64,000 nucleotides of DNA from Pseudeuparius sepicola (Eukaryota; Arthropoda; Insecta; Coleoptera; Anthribidae), in NCBI GenBank assembly GCA_963920635.1, contig OY987298.1, positions 117,542,035-117,606,034 of the forward strand. The letters run 5' to 3'. How positions within the stretch are numbered: the stretch's first letter is position 1; every line of letters starts with the position of its first letter. The notes beneath the pieces are model-generated. The model saw nothing but the letters and a program-made list of their open reading frames with translations. It ran no database searches and had not been told where the DNA came from. The translations under genes were made by a program, and so were the position numbers. This document shows, in pieces, positions 58,181-64,000 of the stretch.

Positions 58181-58878
58181 CTCAGACTAATGAATAAAGG
58201 GGACACCGCATTATAGCCTCTTTATACAGATGTAAACAGTAAGCTGAACCCTCTCACTTTATGAAAGAGATAAATGTATTTACAAATACTACCTATGGAA
58301 CGAAATATTCTCTTTTTTCACTTTAGAGGAAAGGCACTTGCACTTTATGCACCTTATTTTTACTATTTTTTAATATTTTAAACTTGGAACCGCACGCAAA
58401 ACTCGAATTTAGCGTTTGTTCTCTGGTTCTGGTTCTCAGCAAATACACCGAAGCACAAACCAAAACAAACAAAATGGAAAACAAAACATTTGAGCAAGCG
58501 CGAACTTTGGTCCCTGTCAAACTGCCTCAACGTTGCCGATTAGTGCGAAGAGTAAATAGGTGTTCTCTACTATAACCATTTTGTCAATAATAAAACACCT
58601 ACATAATCTTTCTTGAACACGAAAAGGTTATTTTACTTTACTGTTCCGCGTGAATTTTATAAGTGGGGGCAATTTTACGTTCAATGCATCTACTAAAGAA
58701 ATTGCCGGTTTTATTTATGATATTCCTAGTTATTGCTACTCTTAAATGTGACAACCTGTTTGAGGCAGGTCAGTAAAGGACCAATATTTGTAAACATGGG
58801 GATAGATAAACAACTATGCCTGTCAACAATTCACTTAAATTTGTAAACAAATTCGTCCCCTTTATTCATTAGTCTGAG
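58181..58878. mobile_element. Family-C 698-bp TIR element inserted in the end of family-B copy 2
   Basis: Perfect 24-bp inverted ends beginning CTCAGACTAATGAATAAAGG. The 8-bp direct repeat GGTATGTG (58173-58180, 58879-58886) is a duplication of the last eight bases of family-B copy 2. There is no recognisable coding sequence. The subterminal AATGAATAAAG is shared with family-A ends, so A and C may be related. Confidence 0.88.
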
Positions 58879-58976
58879 GGTATGTGGGTCATGAGCGCGA
58901 TTTGGACGAAACATGGCGGATGGCGGTTATGGCGGGAGATTCGAATGTGACAGCATAAAGTAAAACAAGAGCTATA

Positions 58977-59225
58977 TCACAGACCTATATCGTTGACTGA
59001 CGTATTAATAAAGACTGCTCACGGTTGGCCATGTTTGACAGTTCTCTGACTCACCATGCGCTTCCCGGAGACAAAATACAATGCAAAATACATTGTTGAC
59101 CATATAGGCGCCATCTACTTTTTAGAATATGAAGCTATAGCCGTGAGAAGTCTTATTAATAATAGGTACGGTCAGTCAACGCCTATGTAGCTTAGCGAAG
59201 CTATAATATCTATGATAGGTCTGTA
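58977..59225. repeat. Type-D palindromic element, copy 2, split by MITE E
   Basis: Begins TCACAGACCTATAT and ends AGCGAAGCTATAATATCTAT, then GATAGGTCTGT. Removing 58991-59181 leaves a sequence colinear with the 54-bp element at 14663. Confidence 0.7.
58991..59181. mobile_element. 191-bp MITE (type E), copy 2
   Basis: Ends CGTTGACTGACGTATTAATA and complement; colinear with 18164-18344, including AAAGACTGCTCACGG and TCACCATGCGCTT. Flanks CCTATAT and CCTATGT agree at six of seven bases, consistent with the 7-bp duplication at copy 1. Confidence 0.78.
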
Positions 59226-60120
59226 TCTATATGATTGACTATTGTAAACAAAGGTAAACTAACCTCGGAAATACCTATAAGAATTATTAGTGGGTGTCCA
59301 ATCAGCCCGCCTTACTTGTGCACACTTTCATAAAAAAAAACTTGCTCTGTTCACACTTCAACACAATATCTTCAACATTTCCAACGTATTTTTACAAACA
59401 AATTTTGACATTTCTGTTCACGGCGCTTTGAGCGCGTCCGACGTCAGATGCGACAATTTAGAAGGCCGTATTAATTCTTACTTTGACTTTGAACAAAATA
59501 TGGCTTAACCCTTATCTATGGATAGACATGGGCTTAACCAATAGAAATCACGAGAGGCTAAAACCCACTTTGTTATCCACGTTATCATTAGCCTCTCTTT
59601 TTGTATTCAATGGCCCGTTGTGACATAAATTATGCAAATGAATTAAGAAATAACGTCAAATCCGAATGAATTTTTACTGTATACAGCTCAAACGGATCAC
59701 CACCCTATTTTACACCTTTTCCAACATCGAAACTTCGCTAATACCCGCGGAAGAAACTATTGCAATGTGATTCTGCTGAACAACAAAACTACCTCATAAG
59801 CCTACAATGTTTAAATTCGTGTAACCTTGAGTCGACCAATGAAAACGTGGAATGCAAAGTGAGTTTTAGCCTCTCCTTAGAAATCGACATCAATGATGGC
59901 CAACTGTTCTGTTGGTTTACATCACAAAATATAGGTATACATTAGTCTGAGGTCTGAGGACACAATCAAGAAAGTCAAGATCTAGACTAAATAATCTATG
60001 CACGCCATCTGATAATTAACAATATTTTTACTAAGATTCCATAAAAAAAGAAAAGTTTGTATACCATATCATTGATAAAGCTGTATAATAATATCAAATA
60101 TTAAAACTGAAGGAGATAAA
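59226..60120. other. Upstream flank of COQ6, no gene seen
   Basis: Short frames only (59290-59508, 59760-59945), none recognised. A family-C-like end (ATTAGTCTGAGG) stands alone at 59941-59952. The COQ6 promoter should lie within the following few hundred bases, but no clear core element was identified. Confidence 0.35.
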
Positions 60121-60250
60121 AGTGGTATGACACAAGTCAGACGTGCACTGCACGTGCACGCCACTTTAGTCCCCAAAAAACAAGTCCTGATTTTTTACGG
60201 GGCAAGCATGGATAATGGTTCTAGTTACCGAATCCAAGAAGACGAATAAA
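60121..60250. repeat. Repeat copy serving as a related empty site for family A and family B insertions
   Basis: GTGGTATGACACAAGTCAGA...TAGTTACCGAATCCAAGAAG matches the flanks at 52233/53676-53810 without the family-A element and without the family-B element that follow there. Confidence 0.6.
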
Positions 60251-60350
60251 AGAAGAAGAAAAGCAAACATAACCTCATATTTAATTTGAAAATTCAAAGA
60301 ATTTTTATGCCCGTTTAAAATATTATTCTCTCTGATAATACCTAAAAAAA

Positions 60351-63300
60351 ATGCTTTTAAATAATATTGCAGGCAGTACGGTTAAATATCGTCTGGCTAC
60401 AAATTATGTATGTATTTTCCTAAACCAAAGATATTTTTCATCGGAGTCACAGAAAAATCACTATGACATTATTATTTCTGGAGGAGGAATGGTCGGAACC
60501 ACCTTAGCTTGTACCCTAGGTACAATAACAATACCTGAATAGTTAACTTTTAAAGTTACCTAACATTGTAGGAAAAAATCCCAGATTGTCTAATCATAAA
60601 ATACTACTTCTTGAAGCCAGTAGTGACAAGCCATGGTCATTGCCCGAAAAATACACCAACAGAGTTGTGTCCTTGAATCCAGGCACCTATGAGTTATTAA
60701 ATCGTATTGGTGTATGGGAGTTTATTGAAAAATCCAGATTTGCTTCAGTAAAGCGACTCCAGGTTTGTTTAATTAATGTTTAATCGAAGGTCAGAAGTTC
60801 TTTTTTACCCTAGAACCCCTTTTTTGATATATTAATGTGGCAATCCTCTGTTATTTATTGAACTACTCGCTAACTTTTTAATAGTTTGAACCAATGAATA
60901 AAGAATCCCAGGAAGGAGCATATTTGGGATCGACGCGCGAGAGGGATAGTTCCTGCATATGGATGCCGTTTCCAGTCTCACAATAGCGTGCATTTTTGAG
61001 TGGTTTCAACAAACTAATTTAGGCGCGCGACGAATGTCTGGCAAAAATAGCATACGTAAACAAGACATAAATCTTTTAAAATTTCGGGGAAGTGCATTAT
61101 TTATATTAATTCCGGTATTTCGATATTCTTTTTTTTGTGCGGTTGTGCCCATCGCTACCGACTGCCACAATATATGGGCCGAATGCTCCCTTCTTTTTTT
61201 ATACGGCAGCGCAAATCACTGTCGACTGACACAGTATGGGGTGAATGCCCCTTCTTTCCTTCGCTAGTTTCCGAGATCCCCATAGTGATCATCGAAAAAA
61301 CTCACCCTATATGCGTTGACTGAAGAGTGAATCACCCAACGCTATATGTTCTAAGCCGATGCATCACCTGGTATAATATTGTTTACCGTATTTCATTCTC
61401 AGCCCTGAGAAATTAGTAGTAGGCTTCATTTTGACATGGTGCTAGCCATTGGTATGCTGGCACTGCTAACATGGTCCATAGTGTTTAAGAGCAAAACGTG
61501 CGTGCTTTTGTTGGTAAAGGTTTGGACCAACTGATTTTTATTTATTATGCATACCTAGGTACCTACCAAGGCCTCTATCACCACCGGCAAATCATTTAAA
61601 TAAATCACGTGACGCACATAGGGTTTGTCTATTGGCTGTACGTTTCAACAGCAAGTAGACTTACTTGATTAATTTTTGTACTGTAAATTTGTATGAAATT
61701 ATATTTCATAGGTATGTTACTATAATTCATAGGCGCCGACTTCTCAAAATTTGGCTGGGTGCCCAAGGTATAACCCCTCCCCAATATGTTATTTTAAAAA
61801 AAAAAATTATTTATAAATATTATAAAAGTACATAACAAAAAACGAACAGTTATCACCCTGATAATTAAAAACGTAAATAGAATGAAATAAAATAAAGGTA
61901 TTTCTATAAGAAAGGCCTCGTTTTAAAATTCAGCGGACTCTCATCCCGATGAATCAGCTGGATATCTGTCTCTTACTTCCTCCAAAGGGAAACAAATGAC
62001 AGGGAGATATCAGCTGATTCATCCGGATGAGGGTCCGCTGAATTTTAAGACGTGGTCTTTAAACAAAAAAAATTGCTTAGTTGTCACCTTGCCACCTTTG
62101 CTTGAGCTTCCAACAACTGGCCAAACTTTTGGCCGGGTGCTCGAGCCCCGGAGCACCCGCGGAGTCGGCGCCTGCTTTAATTAGTTCATACGGATTTACT
62201 ATGTTGACTTACTTGATTTTTAAATTGCAAAATTTACATACCTACTTGATTTTAACTGTGTAAATGTGACTTATTTATTATGCTAAAAATTAGGAAATAA
62301 TATGTTGAAAAGTAACTCGTACAACAAACAGTTTTTAACATAATAAAATTTTAAAACATTACCCAGGTTGATCTCTTTGCGCTGAATCGATTGGTAATAA
62401 AATCTCAGTTTTAAAGTATGTCGACTTACTTAGGTTTTGGTTCATAGGGGAGATTTCCGTCTCATATTTTATTTTATAATATCCATAGAGCTTTGACTCC
62501 TTCCTGGGGTTCTTTATTCATTGGTTTGAACTATTATTTTGTTGTGTGTAATTAGTTTTAAGGCCTATAGAGTGGAAAAAAACGGGAAAAATTAGTCCCG
62601 CTGATACATGAAGCGGGGTGCAGGACAGAGGGGCTCAAAAGCGGGATGCTTGGTAGCTTGATGTAGCATATTTAAGGGTACTTCATCTAACAAATAATGA
62701 AATTCAGTCTGTAGGAACTGTAGAAAATCATTTGCGGTCAAGGTATTTGGAGAATAGTGGGGCCCACAGATGACATCTCCAATAACACCAAATCCATACA
62801 TCAACACTAATTTCTGTTTGGAATCTAACAGGGTGAATTTGTTTAGGATTCTTATGGGCCCAAATGGGTAAATTGTGGAAATTCAAAACACTGTTGGGAG
62901 CAAATTTCACTTCATCAGTCCAAAGAATGTTCATAATGAAATTGGGATCATGATTATTAGCTTCTAAAAGCCATCTGCAATAAATACCCTTTTTCTTAGT
63001 CACCAGGTACAAGATTTTGCACAATTAGTTCTCAAAGTTCAGGCCTGCTTCATGGAAAGCCCTTATTTGCAGTGACAACTTTATATTCCCTCTAAATAAT
63101 GCTGGTTTCATAGAAATAAATTAAGAGTGACTTTTATTAACTTTTTCCAACATTAAAAAATATGTGTATCTAGCACGTGAGGTAGACATGTGTAAGCATC
63201 CTAGGAATTATAAGTCATCCCAGATATATCCCACTGAATTACATTTCTTCGACCGTTACGGAAATAGTTACTATAAAATATTATAGGTGGTAAGCACCTA

Positions 63301-63630
63301 GAGTTTTTGAGTTTCACAATGTAAGCAAAGGCAAAGGATCACCTGCTTTGATATTCTTTATTTGAACTCCAAATTAAAATTATTTTTCAGGTATGGGAGG
63401 CACTATCAAAATCTTCAATTACATTCGGGGAAGTAGATTCTCCAAACAATGTTTCATACATAGTAGAAAATGATGTTCTTATTGCTGGGGCAAAAAATGA
63501 ACTAAAGAAGATAGAAAATGTGAAAGTTTTGTATGGATCAAAAGTAAAAGACTATCATCTGCCAGAATATCATGAGAAAACATCAGAACTTACTCTAGAA
63601 GATGGTAAAAAATTTTCTTGCGATTTATTG
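60351..63630 (+). CDS. Coq6: Ubiquinone biosynthesis monooxygenase COQ6, exons 1-3 (3' end outside window)
   Basis: Exons 60351-60519, 60572-60762 and 63391-63630 join in frame (200 codons). COQ6 is a mitochondrial inner-membrane-associated flavoprotein that hydroxylates the C5 position of the benzoquinone ring in coenzyme Q synthesis (established). The first ~40 residues are rich in basic and hydroxyl residues, as in a mitochondrial presequence. Then come DIIISGGGMVGTTLAC, the FAD dinucleotide-binding GxGxxG-type fold, ILLLEAS, and YTNRVVSLNPGTYELL. Exon 3 has VWEALSKSSITF and YIVENDVLI, matching the family. The ATG at 60351 is the first in frame. The second FAD motif (GADG) would be in the next exon, beyond the window. 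Intron 2 (2.6 kb) is mostly transposons. Confidence 0.92.
60892..62523. mobile_element. Family-A 8-bp-TSD element, copy 2 (1.63 kb, in COQ6 intron 2)
   Basis: Perfect duplication GTTTGAAC (60884-60891, 62524-62531), which fits NTNNNNAN. Inverted ends CAATGAATAAAGAATCCCAG and complement CAATGAATAAAGAACCCCAG fit the hAT end pattern YARNG. No transposase frame was recognised. A smaller element is nested inside. Confidence 0.85.
61728..62174. mobile_element. 447-bp nested hAT-like element
   Basis: Ends CATAGGCGCCGACTTC and complement CAGGCGCCGACTCC. Flanks CTATAATT (61720-61727) and CTTTAATT (62175-62182) agree at seven of eight bases. Inside, AAATTCAGCGGAC at about 61927 is mirrored at about 62050, making a 50-bp-arm hairpin. 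It sits within family-A copy 2. Confidence 0.7.
62585..63050 (-). pseudogene. Tc1/mariner-superfamily transposase fragment
   Basis: On the minus strand NILWTDEVKFAPNS carries the first catalytic Asp, followed by WAHKNPKQIHPVRFQTEIS and VDVW. The frame then shifts near 62810 and continues YGFGVIGDVICGPHYSPNTL, with FLQTEFHYLLDEVP. The second and third catalytic residues are missing. One frameshift and both termini lost; no TIRs found. It is in COQ6 intron 2, opposite strand, and is related in superfamily to the 26.3-kb remnant but not a copy of it. Confidence 0.8.
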
Positions 63631-64000
63631 GTAAGTGCTATAGACCTAGTGACCCCTGCTTTGTTTGCCTAACATGTAGTGTAATATATCTTCAAAACCT
63701 TTAATACAGAAGATTCTACAGTATGAGTAAAAATATTTGGCCATACATATGTAAAAAGACAATCAGTTGTTTTCGAAATACAAATTACCTGATTTTTTAC
63801 TTACAAACCACAAGAAATACAATAATTTTAAATTATCCGTGGTATTTGATCAATTAGATGACTGTGATTGTGTGTGGGGGTTATAACATATCCCAAGGTA
63901 ACTTTTAGTTTACTTTCTAAAATAATGCTAGAGAAAATATTTTTATTAATCATAATCACAATTGCAGATTTAAATCGAGGTATTGGCTTTCTCTTAAAAA
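63631..64000. other. COQ6 intron 3 (start), nothing else seen
   Basis: Follows the donor TTG|GTAAGT. AT-rich with no element recognised up to the window end. Confidence 0.6.

Overview
This is insect nuclear DNA: GT-AG introns, AT-rich intergenic sequence, many class II transposons, tRNA-derived repeats and three recognisable animal genes. The order cannot be fixed from sequence alone. No prokaryotic, viral or CRISPR features were seen.

Host genes. (1) At the left edge, a minus-strand promoter with heat-shock elements, a CCAAT box, a TATA box and a short non-coding first exon drives a gene lying outside the window. (2) 2874-12530, plus strand: the 3' part of a glycoprotein-hormone-receptor-like LGR (Lgr1 type), covering TM2 to the stop codon in seven exons. 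(3) 20239-45076, plus strand: a complete axonemal outer-arm dynein heavy chain of the DNAH5/DNAH8 type. 46 coding exons join in frame to about 4,709 codons with no lesion found; a possible extra 5' exon lies at 18737. (4) 60351-63630, plus strand: the first three exons of the ubiquinone-biosynthesis monooxygenase COQ6, continuing off the right edge.

Everything else is mostly mobile DNA. Introns are of two kinds: about 46-110 nt, or large and filled with transposons. The LGR intron set holds a foldback element, a tRNA-derived SINE, a ~130-bp tandem repeat array, a mariner-type MITE and a 2.3-kb hAT-type element. Dynein intron 2 holds a Tc1-type element and a TTAA MITE; dynein intron 6 is almost entirely one mariner-type element with very long inverted repeats. 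COQ6 intron 2 holds an 8-bp-TSD element with another nested in it, plus a transposase fragment.

45.7-60.3 kb is a nest of transposons. It contains a tandemly duplicated 1.2-kb unit, one copy split by both a TIR element and a truncated non-LTR retrotransposon; a family-A element carrying a 0.85-kb palindrome; and several distinct short TIR families with 8-bp target duplications. At least three elements (9.7-12.0, 53.8-54.7 and 55.3-55.9 kb) carry THAP zinc-finger coding remnants beside one end. One family, with termini CACATACCTATAT, is present as 899-bp and 501-bp copies and as a 27-bp copy that is nothing but its two joined ends, flanked by a perfect 8-bp duplication. These nested THAP/8-bp-TSD elements are the most unusual content of the window.
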